Origin: Leucogyrophana mollusca
Taxonomy: Eukaryota; Basidiomycota; Agaricomycetes; Boletales
Assembly: GCA_021014945.1 (NCBI GenBank)
Contig: MU266350.1
Location: 124,001-188,000 of the forward strand
Direction of reading: 5' to 3'
DNA length: 64,000 bases
The notes under the pieces are model-generated. The model saw only the letters and a program-made list of their open reading frames with translations. It was not told where the DNA came from and ran no database searches. The position numbers and the translations under genes are program-made. Below are positions 24,309 to 35,700 of this stretch, piece by piece. How positions within the stretch are numbered: the stretch's first letter is position 1; the number at the start of each line of letters is the position of its first letter.

Positions 24309-25587
24309 TCAGACACGAGAACTTGCCCTGAAATCGCTCCTATTCAGGAGCCCAGCTCCCTGTGAGACATTGCTATACGTCTTGTTCAACCAGGTGAATT
24401 TCCACCCGGAGACATTCTTCGTCGGCTTGAGGTCGTCCGCGGCGCTGATACTGAACGTCACGGAGACGTTACCGTCGCCATCATGATCGCCGGACGAGTG
24501 CTCGTCCCGGAGGTCTTTTAGCGCGGTGTGGATGAGCGCTTCGGAGGTGCCCTTTGGTGCCTTGGGGAAGGAGACGGCGTTCTTGATGACGAAGGAATCT
24601 TGCACGGGGGTGAGGACGAGGACGCCAACGGCCTGCGGAGAAAGACAGCCATTAGTATGTTATTCAACGGACGGAAGCTGATGATATCGAACCTTTCCAT
24701 CCACACGAGCTACCCAATATCGCCGGTGTTCAAAGTCGAGCCACGGGTCAAACGAAGTCTGTCATGAGTATAGTATCAGCGCCCAGAGAAGTAGCTTGGA
24801 TTGAGAAGGGCAAACGCACCGCAGCGAGCTGTAAGCCAGATCTAGCCTCTTTCCACGCTTCAATACCGCTCTCGAGCTCCCTCTTCACCGCGTCGCCCAT
24901 CCCCTCCCTCCTCACTTCCCCTACGTCCACATTCGCCTTCTCGGCTCTCCTCAAATTCTTCTTCAGGTCCTTCACCATACTTCCCGCGCTGCTCCCCCCT
25001 TCCCCACCACCCTCCGTCAACTCCATAACATGCTCCGGATCAACCACGTCCTCATTAATACAGCTAACGGTCGACCACCCCATCCCCGCCAGCACTTCCT
25101 CCAGCGCGCTATCAACACAGCAATACACCGGCCTCATCTCAAGTTGATGCGCCCACCCCACGAACGCCTCTGCCGTCGGCTTCAGCGCAGCGTTATCTGG
25201 CACAATCGGGCTCCCCCAGCCAAATACCCACCCATTCGCCTCGAGGTACCCCTGGACTGGCGCGAACGCAGACTGCGAGATGGGCTCGGCGGGCCGCCAA
25301 GTGCGATAGCGCTCCCGCTCGAGCCATGCGGTGGAGGTGGAGTTGCCGTGCGTAGCGATGAGGTCTGCGAGCTCGGCGGGGTCCATCGCGCCTTCGGGAA
25401 TGCCGTGCATCTGCGGGGCGCTGTCGGTGAGGTGGAAGTTGGACCCGGTGCCAGTGCCGTTGGGCACGCGGTTGCTACTCTTGCTCGCGGATTCTGAGCT
25501 TTCCTCACTGGTGACAGATGCCCCGCTTGAGGCTGCGCCGCTGTCCTTGCTCTTGTGGCCTTTGAACGCGTTAACAAGCCGGTGCAT
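24309..25587 (-). CDS. free-standing DUF2156 (LPG synthase C-terminal-like, GNAT-fold) protein
   Basis: Three exons (25587 to about 24820, a small exon near 24762-24692, and about 24633-24309) give about 390 residues. The first 60 residues are Ser-rich and disordered. The domain then has ERYRTWRPAEPISQSAFAPV, VQGYLEANGWVFGWGSPIV, LEMRPVYCCVDSALEEVL, INEDVVDPEHV, then KDLKKNLRRAEKANVDV, the typical helix of aminoacyl-tRNA-dependent transferases of the MprF/DUF2156 type. It ends SGWKFTWLNKTYSNVSQGAG. In bacteria this fold moves amino acids from aminoacyl-tRNA to lipids. In fungi, DUF2156 proteins of the ErdS/ErgS type add Asp or Gly to ergosterol. By analogy this one may aminoacylate a lipid or sterol. 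No aminoacyl-tRNA synthetase domain is fused to it. The exact substrate is inference. Confidence 0.78.
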
Positions 25588-27813
25588 GGTTAAGCTAGGT
25601 TATGTGTTTATGTGCACGAGAAGTGGTAGAATGGACTTGCAAGTTGTCACATTTCGCCCGCTGGTGGAACAGCTCAAATACCCCCCAGTGTCTGACGTCA
25701 GCTGCAGTCATGTACCGGTCACTGAACGTGAACGCCCCACAACGCCACCTAAAAGTTAGGTCACGTGATGAGGGTAATCGATTGAAGCCTTTTGACACTT
25801 ATCAAATGCGCTCCTGTGTATATTGGGTGCGCTTCGGGGACAATGAGGCTCTTGAGAAGCGAGTGCGAAAGGCGCAGGGTGCGTGTAGGTGTGGGACGAC
25901 GGCCGCTGTACCTCCAGGAGTCCAGAGCATGATGAGTGCCAAGAGATTGGTGATGGTGGAAACCTTGTGGAATGACGAGTGTTGATAAGGACTGTGAAAC
26001 TGGAACATACGTTGCGAACCGCTGTTTCGGTACGATTGTGTCACCAAACGCTGACAAAAGCCGCGGGAGACTGAGACTCCGTGCTGCGATGGAATTTTCA
26101 ATGGGGTAGTGTGCAGATGTCTCCATCCGCTCGTCATTACTTTCGCGTGCAGTGGGGGAGTAGGGCATCAGCCAGATCTCCGAGATGACGGGGAAAGCCA
26201 CTTCCATTTCAGTCGGGAGCTGGAACTCGAAATCCAAGTTTCGGGGTAATGGCCAGCGTCGTCCGGATTCCGAACGACATCGTAACCGGTAGAGATTGAC
26301 CAGACGTGTCACTTCCTGTTACCTGTCCGTCGGTGTCATTCCTAGTCCTATCGAATTCCAATCTCTTTCTCCACCGTAGTACTCGCCATCATCTCCGTCC
26401 GTAGGCTACCGAAGGCCTCAGAACATCACACATCCAAGACACCGTGGGCCGTTTCCCGTTTATGTCCACCAAATGGCATCACTAACCTTGGCGATGATAG
26501 CATGCGGAATCTGCGCAGGAAAATTGGTGACCTTGAAAAACCTTGTTCATCTCAAGACGTGCACCGATGGGGAGCATCGGAGTCGTGCCGGCATTAAGCA
26601 GCTCTAGGAAGACGACTCGAGTAAAAGTCAACGCCGACATCGCCCGCAAGGTGTCCGGCCCAGCGGGGCCTTCCGGCAGCATCTATGGTTATGTGGAGGT
26701 TATGCAGCTCCGTACAGAACGCGAGGCGAGGAAAACGACCGCTTAGGGACGTTGATCCTGTAAAGTTAAAGCACGCAATTTCAGCAACTTAACAGAGGAA
26801 GCTTGGGGCCAGTCAGCGGCGATTCCTGGAGGAGGCGGGTTGAATGCTTAATATAGAGGCACGTTCATTAATTGGACCCTCCGTGCGTACTGCTGGGGAA
26901 ATTCTCGCTCTTGGTTGGTCAAGGGACGACGGATATCCTACAATGATAGAACTGACTGCTCAGACTAATATAGGTTAAGTACCAGGAACATTCTAGTCAC
27001 GCAAGTATCAACGTACCAATCACTCTCAAATGACGCACCGATGGCACGATAAAGATGATCAATGTAGGGTCATCGAATAGGCGATGTATGTGGAAGGTTC
27101 ACGAATGAACCAACGCAGACAGACAAGCCAGCGGCACCCGCAGGTCATACTTATACAGGTTAGTGTCGGCTTCTGACTCAGTGGATTATCAGCACCGTGA
27201 CACACCTGAAGATCAACTGAGAAAAGTCGAGCCTCTGACGGCTTGCGGTAATCGATCAATGAGGTTGTGAATCCGCAACATACTAAATCTAAAAATATGA
27301 GTTGAGTCAACTGACACTGGCGTGTACTGTCAGTTCGGAAACGACGAATAGATCTGCGTCAACTTTGATTCGAACGTGCATAACGAGGAGAGAGCGAAAG
27401 AGCGAAAAGAAAGACACGTGCTCGCAGATGTGGCTGAATCCGGAAGTGTGCGTGGCGGAGCCAAGCCCGACCAGTCAGGCGATATAATTTCCTTTCGCTC
27501 GATAACCACCATCTGGCGCACGGGCTAGCCAGCATATGGCCTGAGACTATACTATATCCTTCAGTGCCACGAGTGCGCACGATCTATTTCTTGACAGCAA
27601 CCATCTTTGTTCTGTTTACACCGCGTAGGGCCTGGCTAAAATATCATTGCAAGAAGCCCACCTTGAGAAAGCTTCGGAACTATGTTTGGTTTCGTCCTCA
27701 CCGTGGCCGGAATTGAACTTGGCAAACGTCCCAGGCGTACTAGACCGCTCTCATCGAGCTCTTGTCCAGGTCTATCATCTCAGTGACTTAAGCTTGAGCT
27801 CGTCATTGGGACC
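25588..27813. other. gene-poor region with unassigned open frames
   Basis: No family was recognised. The longest frames are 25761-26312 (minus, about 184 codons, containing EVAFPVISEIWLMPYSPTAR) and 26567-26746 (plus, containing SGPAGPSGSIYGYVEVMQLR). On the opposite strand, 26482-26640 reads MSALTFTRVVFLELLNAGTT. One or more short or decayed genes may be present. I cannot choose strand or exon structure. Confidence 0.35.
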
Positions 27814-28823
27814 ATGAATCCTCAAGCTATCATGGCCCGGCTTAGTACTGTCAAGGTCCCTCGAACGCCCAAATTCCCCGAGCTACTCAAGACTGCTCGT
27901 GCGTTCACGATCCCCAAGGTTCCTCGCCCGCTCCAAGAACATCGTATTGTATCGATTGCCTCGTTCTTTCTGTTCTTCACTGCGTTTCTTCTCTTTCTTC
28001 TGGTCGGGTTGTCCTTGACAATTATCAAACCGATCTATCTCGTCGATGTATATGCCGTTAACTCGATGGACCCCGTATCGAATGCTGCCACCGAATTGAA
28101 GTTCGGTGTCTGGGGCGTCTGTGCCATCAGGTCAGTACGCCAGAAGATATGTATGACTGCCGTTTGCTTACTTGAGACTTGCATCTGAAAGCACCCTTAA
28201 CTCCGTGACTGCCGAAGGTGCATGTTACGGGCCGCAATTAGGATATACAATCCCGTCAAGCCTCCTGAGCCTCCTCGGCCTGTCCGACGAGCTCGCGTCA
28301 GTTGCCCTCAACGGCCTGCTGGTACTACTGGTACTACACCTGGTCACCGCGGGACTTTCCACCATTATCCTAATACTCTCCCTCTTCCTCCATTCCCACG
28401 CTGTCGCCATATCGGCTCTCGTCGTAGCCATCATCGCATCAATCATCTCAACTGTCGCCTTCGCCGCTGACGTAGCACTCGTGCTAGTCGTGCGAAACAA
28501 CATCGACTCCTTGTTTTCTGGCGCGGACTTCAGCGTCCAGTTCGGAAACGGTGTTTGGATGATATTAGTTGCAATGATATTAACCTGGGCGGCGGTTGTT
28601 GTGCTATCCGCACGCGCCTGCTACTGCTGTGGAGTGCGGAGGTGCGTCATTTTGCGTGTTCTGGGCACCTGACACCGGGACTGATGCTATGGTTCTTCAC
28701 ATACGCAGACCTGCCAAGAAGGTAAATTCCACATCAGATGGGAAGGCTGCTCCGAGGACGGAAAGTGACATGAGCTCGGTGTCTTCAGAAGAGAAGAGTG
28801 CTGCTGGTCTGGAAGCAGTGTAA
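27814..28823 (+). CDS. SUR7/PalI-family four-span plasma membrane protein
   Basis: Three exons (introns near 28130-28191 and 28641-28708) give about 265 residues. The N-terminus is basic and cytosolic. TM1 (VSIASFFLFFTAFLLFLLVG) is followed by an outside loop with FGVWGVCAIS and a later cysteine (EGACYGP), the conserved W-x-C signature of SUR7/PalI-like proteins. TM2-TM4 are ALNGLLVLLVLHLVTAGLST, AVAISALVVAIIASIISTVA and GVWMILVAMILTWAAVVVLS, then CYCCG. The C-terminal tail is polar and Ser-rich. Family members organise eisosome-associated plasma membrane domains (Sur7) or take part in ambient pH sensing with Rim21/PalH (Rim9/PalI). The sequence alone does not decide between these roles. The start ACCATGAA is in good context. 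Confidence 0.8.
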
Positions 28824-28953
28824 CATGACTAGTCATCGATCTTTACGAAATTTAATGTACATCTCATTGGACTACGGTAGCAACAATACATGTCTTGGAA
28901 ACGCAACACAAATTCACTCTCGGGCACCATCACCTCCCCCTCCCAGTATCTGT

Positions 28954-29820
28954 CTAAACTTTGGCCTCACTGGTCCTCGAGCCCAGCTTTGTATTAATTG
29001 CAAAAACCTCGAAACCATTTACGCTCCCGCGTAGACTAGCACGGAGAAACTCGCGTCGATCGTCTGGGTGGAACTTCGAAAACAAATCGAGCGCGCGGCC
29101 CGTACCAAGTCCAATTCTGGCAAATTCGGGAGCGAGGCGGGCAAATTCTTCGCTCACGGATGCCAAGAACTCAACTACCGAACCATCAGCCTCACGGAGC
29201 AGGGGCGGGGATGGCGATCGCGGTGCAGGGCTGGGGGACGGCGAGAACCCGAAATGAGAGCGAGGTTGTTCAGGAGGGGGTGGCGATGGCGAAGGGGCGC
29301 GAGCGATGGAGCTCTGCGTCCTCGACAGTGTCATCTGCAACACACAAAGGAGTGGATTAGACATGATAGCGATGGCAGCAGATCACGACGATATCATACA
29401 TACCTGCCGTGAGCCAGGAGGTGCCACAGAGGCTCTCCTGTCATTGCGCTTATGCCTCACCGCCCACCTAAGACTCCCGAGCCGCTTGCTAAGATACTGT
29501 CGGGTGTAAGCCTCGACAGGCCAAGCGCCCTCATAATTGGACATCAGATTTTTATTCTTCTCAATGACCTACATCGCATTTTTGCGGTCGATTTTTATGC
29601 CCGCACTTCAAAAATGAGATCTCACCTTTTCACGGAATTTCTCCCTTGTTTCTGGGGGTTGGGCATCAAATGACTTACCCTGCTCAAGCCAGATCTCGGC
29701 CAACGAGCGAACACTTTTCTGAAGTATTGGGGATATTTGAGTGTGGGTGGTTCGATAAGAATAAATTTATTTTACTTTGAACACATCAAACTGGGGCTTT
29801 GCGATCCGCATCTCAGTCAT
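28954..29820 (-). CDS. hypothetical protein with Pro/Ser-rich linker, Agaricomycete-style family
   Basis: Four exons join into about 228 residues: a short first exon from the ATG at 29820 (MRIAKPQFDVFK), then SVRSLAEIWLEQGKSFD...ETREKF, then VIEKNKNLMSNYEGAWPVEA plus YTRQYLSKRL, and a last exon that opens Pro/Ser-rich (SPSPPPPEQPRSHFG) and ends in a helical part (VEFLASVSEEFARLAPEFAR). The pattern of a small helical N-domain with WPVEAYTRQYL and a basic segment resembles short hypothetical proteins common in Agaricomycetes. No function is known to me. A possible upstream start at 29940 could not be joined in frame. A TATA-like ATATATAG sits near 29940, about 120 nt upstream of the chosen ATG. 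Confidence 0.6.
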
Positions 29821-30510
29821 GAGATCTATATGTCGGGAGAAAGAGGTCTTTGGGGCCCGGGGGATGGGCGTTATGGGGGGAACCATAACAGCAAAAGCAC
29901 TTACAGTCCAAAGTACAAGTCGACACCCATTATGCCGTGCTATATATGCGGGTCGGGGCTCGAACATTAACCCACCACCCTAGTTTCCTAATCTCATCCG
30001 AGAGATTACAGTAACACGGGGCCCGGGCAGAGTCCGTAAACAAGTTCGAGACGCGTCCCGAGAGGTGCTTTCCACCGATCCGCCACCGTGACCACGTGGC
30101 TACCGTGACTCCGAGAGCGCTGGAGGTTTTGACGTTTATAAAGGTTGCAAGAAGTTGTGCCTCAGAGCGCTGACACGAACGCGATAATCCTCGTCCGTGA
30201 AGCTGGGCCTTCCTCGTTGGTAGGTACCTTAGCGGTTTCCTCATATTTCCGTAAACAGTGACGCTGGCAAATAATGATAAAAGTTAAGGAGGGGCCGATT
30301 TAGCAGCCTGAGGCTCGGGGGTCGATCTTACCTTTCCAGCGACGTATTTAACGGCGCTCGGACGAGGACTTGGATTGCAGGCCTTGATGTTCACCGTCGC
30401 CCATTTTAGGAGGCGTTCCGCTTGTGCAACCGGCATGTCCCACTTCCCCCTATTCAATTGTCTGCAAAGGGGCAACCAGCGAACTCGTGCATTGACACAC
30501 TTCCAACGCC
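29821..30510. other. intergenic region between divergent genes
   Basis: Shared upstream region of the minus-strand hypothetical gene and the plus-strand BTB gene. It contains a TATATA stretch near 29941, the repeated element at 29953-29987, a CACGTG box near 30092 and GTTTATAAAGG near 30133. No gene seen. Confidence 0.45.
29953..29987 (-). repeat. short dispersed element, copy 2
   Basis: The plus strand begins TCGGGGCTCGAACATTAACC and ends CCCTAGTTT. It matches the element at 19100-19129 in the same orientation, with a small insertion before CCCTAG. It lies just upstream of a TATATA sequence in the promoter region of the gene at 28954-29820. Confidence 0.45.
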
Positions 30511-31306
30511 ATGATTCCCACATCTACAGACGACGTCGTAGGAAACATGGAGCAAAGCAAAAGAGACAAAACGTTTTACCTCACCACCGTTGTCTTTCTC
30601 GTAAGTCGTGCTCTTCTTTGTTAACAACTCGTCTCAACATCAAGATGGCGAGATAGGTGGAGGGAACACTTTTCCGGGTCCCTCGTCAGCCATTCATAGA
30701 AGGATCAGACTTCTTTCGACAAATGTTCCTGCTGCCCGTCCCAGAGGATGCTGAAGCAGACGGGTCCAGCGACGAGCATCCACTTTGTTTACCAGAGCAA
30801 ATAAAAAAGAAGGACTTCCGACAGCTCTTAAAGGTCCTGTTCCCAGAGTGAGTGTGGCTGCCTTTATTTTATTTCGAGCTTACCACTAAACACTGTTGCG
30901 TAGTTATCGCAAAACGAAAAAGTCACCCAGCACGATCGCAGATTGGATATCTGTCCTAAAATTGTCGGATATGTGGGACCTTGAGATCGCAAAACAATTA
31001 GCCATTGACCATCTGGGCCCCGCAGCCATAGACCCTGTCGACAGAATCTGTTTGGCGACCGACTGCAATGTTCGGCAGTGGCTCTTGCCAGCGTTCAACG
31101 ATTTGGCAAAGCGGAAAGAGCCCATCGGGATAAATGACGTGGATAAGCTGGGGATAGATCTCGCCTTGAAAGTGGCGGCGATTCGGGAGGGTGTCACTTG
31201 CACTCAATCAAACTACCCTTTGCGCATCGGAGAAAGGCAGGTCGCGCACCTTGATTTCAAGATCGTGATAGAAGAGATGCTAGGCCGAACGGTACACAGC
31301 GTTTAA
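30511..31306 (+). CDS. BTB/POZ domain protein, paralogue of the gene at 40711
   Basis: Three exons (introns 30600-30656 and about 30848-30903) give about 225 residues. BTB core: KTFYLTTVVFLVEGTLFRVP, then GSDFFRQMFLLPVPEDAEAD, and DFRQLLKVLFPE. The tail has WISVLKLSDMWDLEIAKQLA, the acidic/polar DPVDRICLATD, and a helical end with DLALKVAAIREGVT. The third exon is about as long as the BTB part and conserved, so the tail is probably a folded partner domain. Exon boundaries fall at the same codons as in the gene at 40711, and the two proteins agree at most positions, so they arose by duplication. BTB domains mediate dimerisation and ubiquitin-ligase adaptor roles. The specific partner is unknown. 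Confidence 0.85.
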
Positions 31307-31563
31307 TTAGCCTCGAACATATACACATCGATGAACCGAGCAGGCAATGTCGGTTAATATGCCGCGCAACTTGTGCACTTGGTCAGGCATGTCGGAGGGG
31401 GCCCCGTTTCCGGGACATGAGGCTCACCCTCGATAACGAGGACCACTCGCAATACTGTGGATCACAGATATACCTTGACTAATCAAACATCACAGGATCA
31501 ATACAAACTTAAGCTGCAAGAAAGAATAAACGCCTCCGAGGACATATCACCACTTCTTATATT

Positions 31564-32499
31564 TCAAGGGAGCCCTCTGCCCGCCCTGATTGCCTTCGCT
31601 GCCTCACTTTGGGCTTCATCTCGCAAATACCGGTCGTATATCGGTTGCAACTTGTCCTTATCCTGCATTCAGCGAAGTCAGCCCAATAACACAACCAGTG
31701 TAAGAAAGGGAACGGACACTGTTGGTTTTGAGGACACTGGGTCTCGTTGCAAGGGTCTCAGCATACTTCTTCCATTCATTACTCACATCCGCACTCTTAT
31801 ACCCTCTATGTTCGGCAAGGATGTACTCGCGAGTAATCCACGGTGCAACAGCAACATCGACCAAGGTAAATTCTTCGCCAGAAAAGTACGGCCCCTTCAC
31901 CTGTTCCGCGAATTTCCTTTGGGCAGTGTAGAGTTCTTCACGTGCTGCATCTTGCTTCTCGACCCCCTGCGCCATGAGAAGGCGTTGCCAGGCAGGGATG
32001 ATGGATTTAGTGACGAAGTCGATCCAGATGCGAGCGTGTGCACGGGTAAATGGGTCAGAGGAGAGGAGCGAGGGCTTGTGGTCCGGATAGGCGTCCTCAA
32101 GGAACTCGCAGAGGATGAGCGACTCGTAGAGAGCCTTGCCCTTATACTCAAAGGCTGGGACGAGACCCTTTGGGTTGATATCTGATAGGGGGTTATGTTT
32201 ATCTTAGAATCATGAGCTTGAGAGCCGTGAGATCTTACCAAGGAAATGTTTCTCCTTCTTGTAGGGGTTTACTTCCTTGTACTGGTAAGGAATTCCCCGC
32301 TCCTCGAGGGTAATCCAAGCGCGCTGGTTGAACGGACAGAACTGCATGGCAGTGCTGTCAGATTGCGGCGCAACTTCCAGGGGTCAGATCTCACCCATCC
32401 TGACCAGAAAACTAACTCCTGAGGGGATTGATGCTGCGCGACTGTGTCTGCGGCTTGTCCAGTCGCGGTCGGGTGGATATCTGCGTCTGGTACGCCCAT
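31564..32499 (-). CDS. glutathione S-transferase, omega class
   Basis: About 255 residues in four exons. After an N-terminal extension comes LVFWSGW, and across a short intron FCPFNQRAWITLEERGIP. The Cys of the CPF motif is the omega-class active-site cysteine, in contrast to the Tyr or Ser of other GST classes. NPKGLVPAFEY and YESLILCEFLED form the glutathione site with the conserved cis-Pro and the Glu-Ser pair. The C-terminal helical domain includes IPAWQRLLMAQ and the N-capping region FTLVDVAVAPWI. Omega GSTs carry out thiol transfer, dehydroascorbate reduction and deglutathionylation rather than classic conjugation, and are amplified in wood-decay fungi. The last exon (DKLQPIYDRYLRDEAQSE) is the C-terminal helix. 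The enzyme is expected in the cytosol. Confidence 0.9.
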
Positions 32500-32719
32500 G
32501 ATGATTGATGATTGTGTAGTGGGAATCGGTCAGCAGCCATCGCATATTTATACCATCGAGCCAATGGTGGTCACATGACACACATCGAAAGTGTTGCGCA
32601 TTGCGCAATTCGACGGTAATTCGACAGCATGAGTAAGCTTTTGACCAAAACTCACCGGCACCCTTAGTAGGGCATATGTAGAGCTCAGGGGATGGATTCG
32701 AGACACGTGAAACATGATA

Positions 32720-35700
32720 TCAAGGCAGCACCAGGACCGTACCCAAACCGACCTGTTCCGCTGGACTAGCACCTCCCTCAGCTTCAGCACCCTCTGCCAC
32801 AAGCCTGGTATCCTCCGTACCCCTCCTCCAATCCAACCGCACGTCAACAACCTTCACAAGGTCTCCCTCCGCCTCTTGCTCCGCTCCTGACCTACGGCGA
32901 TCCATTACCTTAATCCCGGGGACCCTGACGTAGCCACACTCAATTGGGATGAGCCGCCAGACCAACTTTTCCTCCCCACCGGGCAAGAGCACCGGAATAT
33001 GTCCGCTCCGAAGACCAGCTACGACGAACCCATCGAGTGGGTCAAGAGCCAGCTGTACTTCGATGTTCGCAGAACGTGAAGGATGCTGATTGCGGATGGT
33101 TAGCTCCATGGGTATTGGCGCATGCAGTTTTGCGGTCGATGGCACGCTGAGAAGCGCGATGAGTTCGTCGCGGGGTGGGAGAAGAGGAGGTAGTGCGAAG
33201 TGAGTGGATGTCAGGGGACCGCGGTCTCCACCAGGGAGAATCCTACTGGATGATTAGCCACCTTGACATGAATGAAAACCTAGAATAAAGCCGACCTTCG
33301 CCAGATTATCTCATATTTGCCTGGCCCTGGCACAACACCCCCGTTCAGTCCTTGGTCCTCGTCTGGAGCTATGGAGACGCGGAACATGTCGCAAAATTCA
33401 TCGCCAGGGAGGTATTCTGTCACACAAAACGAGATTAATTCCGAACGGGACACTAGACGACCTTGTGAGGTGACATACCTCCGGGGAACATATTGTTATC
33501 ACCCTCCTCAGAGAAACATTCCAATACCTTCGCCCCGCCGACCTCCTACCAATCGCAATCCCTCTCAGTTTCCCCACGAATACGATAACGACGACGCGAC
33601 TCACCTGCCTGATCAAGTTCAAACTCTCTATCTCCAAACCCCACGGACCACCACAGGTTACCCTCGCAGTCACGACCGCCTCCGAGTCTCCTCCGGTTCC
33701 ATCATCTATGCCCTCTTCCTCGTATCTCAAGAGATCAGCCAGCTCTGCACGCTTCCCGAGCGCCCGCCGGTATCCTACATCATACACAACCTCGAGCGCG
33801 CTCAAAGTTGGTATGACAAGCGTTTGCAGCGTCTCGCTCACGTCGCGTGACAACGGGCCTGCTGGGGAGGCGGGACTGGTACTACGGGATCGAGAAGGGT
33901 CGTTGGTAGTTGAGCTCGACTGTACTGATACATCGATGGTTCGGTCCCCTGGAGCGCCCCCACTGACCAAGTATAGTGTTTTAAGCGCAGTGACACCAGG
34001 TGCAACGACACCGAAGTGGATACCCTTGATCAAACCGGAGGACTGCTGGCCATCAAAGATGATATGTTGCACTACATGTAAAAGAAGTTGACGTTCAGGA
34101 ATCCCATCAGGGGAAGACAAAACGACTGACCTGCTATATCGATTTCCGTGGGTTGGAGCAGGACATCAACAATGATATCCAACTCTCGTTCGTCGGTATT
34201 CGTTATCTCGATCATAATAGGGTACTCCTCGTCGAGAAGAGCAGGTTCTGGATGTGTGAAGGACACGGAGAGTTCATGTGGGCGATGGCGGATGCTAAAG
34301 GGTAGTTCAGTTGTCGAAGTCACAGCAGCGAGAGTGTCCTGCTCACGAAAGGCTCGAATGGTCCCCCCTACCCATCGGCAGAAAATTAACCGGGTTCAAA
34401 GAGCTTAACCAGCGAGGAGCAAGAGAAGAACCCTCTCTAGCGGCGCAAGGTTCTTGGGGAACTTCGATAGTCCAATCTCCTTCTTTCAACTCGATGGTCA
34501 CGCTCGAGACCTACATTCCGAATAATGTCCGTCATCGTGAACAGGCGGTTCGACCAATGAAGAGCCTTACCTTTAACAAGCGAGGAATTTCGGATGACAT
34601 CGTCCCAGACACAATGAGCCTATCACCAGGCTTCAACCGCAAATCAGCCTCTATCTCCATGTCCTCATCTTCGTGTTCAAGGCGTCCCACTTGGACTAGA
34701 CGCACACGATCCTGCGTGGATGCTGGCGTGTGCTGTATGATCACGGGAGCGTATTCCTCAGTGAATCGTACCGTTATCGAGTCAATTGGCAAAGATGAAA
34801 TGACGGTGTTGGTAGGGGCTATCAGGGAAAGCTGGAATGCCGCGTCCTCCCCCACGCGTACTTCGGATTTCCAGAATAGCATTGTCGTATCCACTGAGTG
34901 GTGATCAGAAAGACAGTGAGTGCTTGGATAACAGAGCACCTACAAAGAGGCTCTGACTCTTTGAGATCCACCATAAGCGGTTCGTCAGGCTTCGAAGGCA
35001 CAGAGCTCTTGACAAAAAAGGTCATTGGCTTCCTCCGAAGGATAGAATGAACCTACCCTTAGGACAGCTAGCAGGTCTTCCTGCAATGTTCCCGGCTCGT
35101 CGGTGTCACCTTCGGAGATATGATGAGAAGAACTCGTGGTGAAATCCCAGCCACCCTAACACCCACCATATCCAATCATCTCTATGAGCAGTTTCACTGT
35201 CATATCGATATCTCCCAGCTTCTGTGCACACGCGTACCACGTCCCCAAGAGCGGTCGGAGCATCGTCCCCCATTTTTCTCGTCGATACGTCTTTGCGATA
35301 CGCTCGAAAAATCTATTCAGCTATCAGTTGGAAGGGAGTACAAGGCGAATCGACACACGTACCGAACTGCCATGTCGAACTTGCCAGATTCGTAATACGT
35401 ATGTGCAATCCGGCATGCAATCCAGAGCGTGAGGCGCCCCTGACTCGCCGGAGAGCTGTATTTCTTGAATAGCTCATACGACTTGGTGTAAAGCTATGTC
35501 GCACAAGAACAATTTAGCCCGAGTCGCCGAGGAGTCCAGCTGTGTACACACCTCAAGTATAATAGTCAAATGGTCAACCTTTTCCTCATTAGCATATCCA
35601 GGAGCGGCCGGAGCACCTTGGGCCATGCTCTAGCCATTTCCAAAAATCAGAAACACCCACAATAAACCGCGGAGATACTGATGATCCATACCTCACCGGC

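Noticed and set aside
27695..27770. tRNA-like sequence (GGCCGGAATTGAACTTGG and flanks)
   Set aside because: The minus strand resembles a B-box, but the T-stem does not pair and no acceptor stem could be formed.
31457..32185. 242-codon plus-strand frame
   Set aside because: Antisense to the omega GST, whose spliced protein is clear on the minus strand.
33317..33850. 177-codon plus-strand frame
   Set aside because: Antisense to TRAPPC11 exons.
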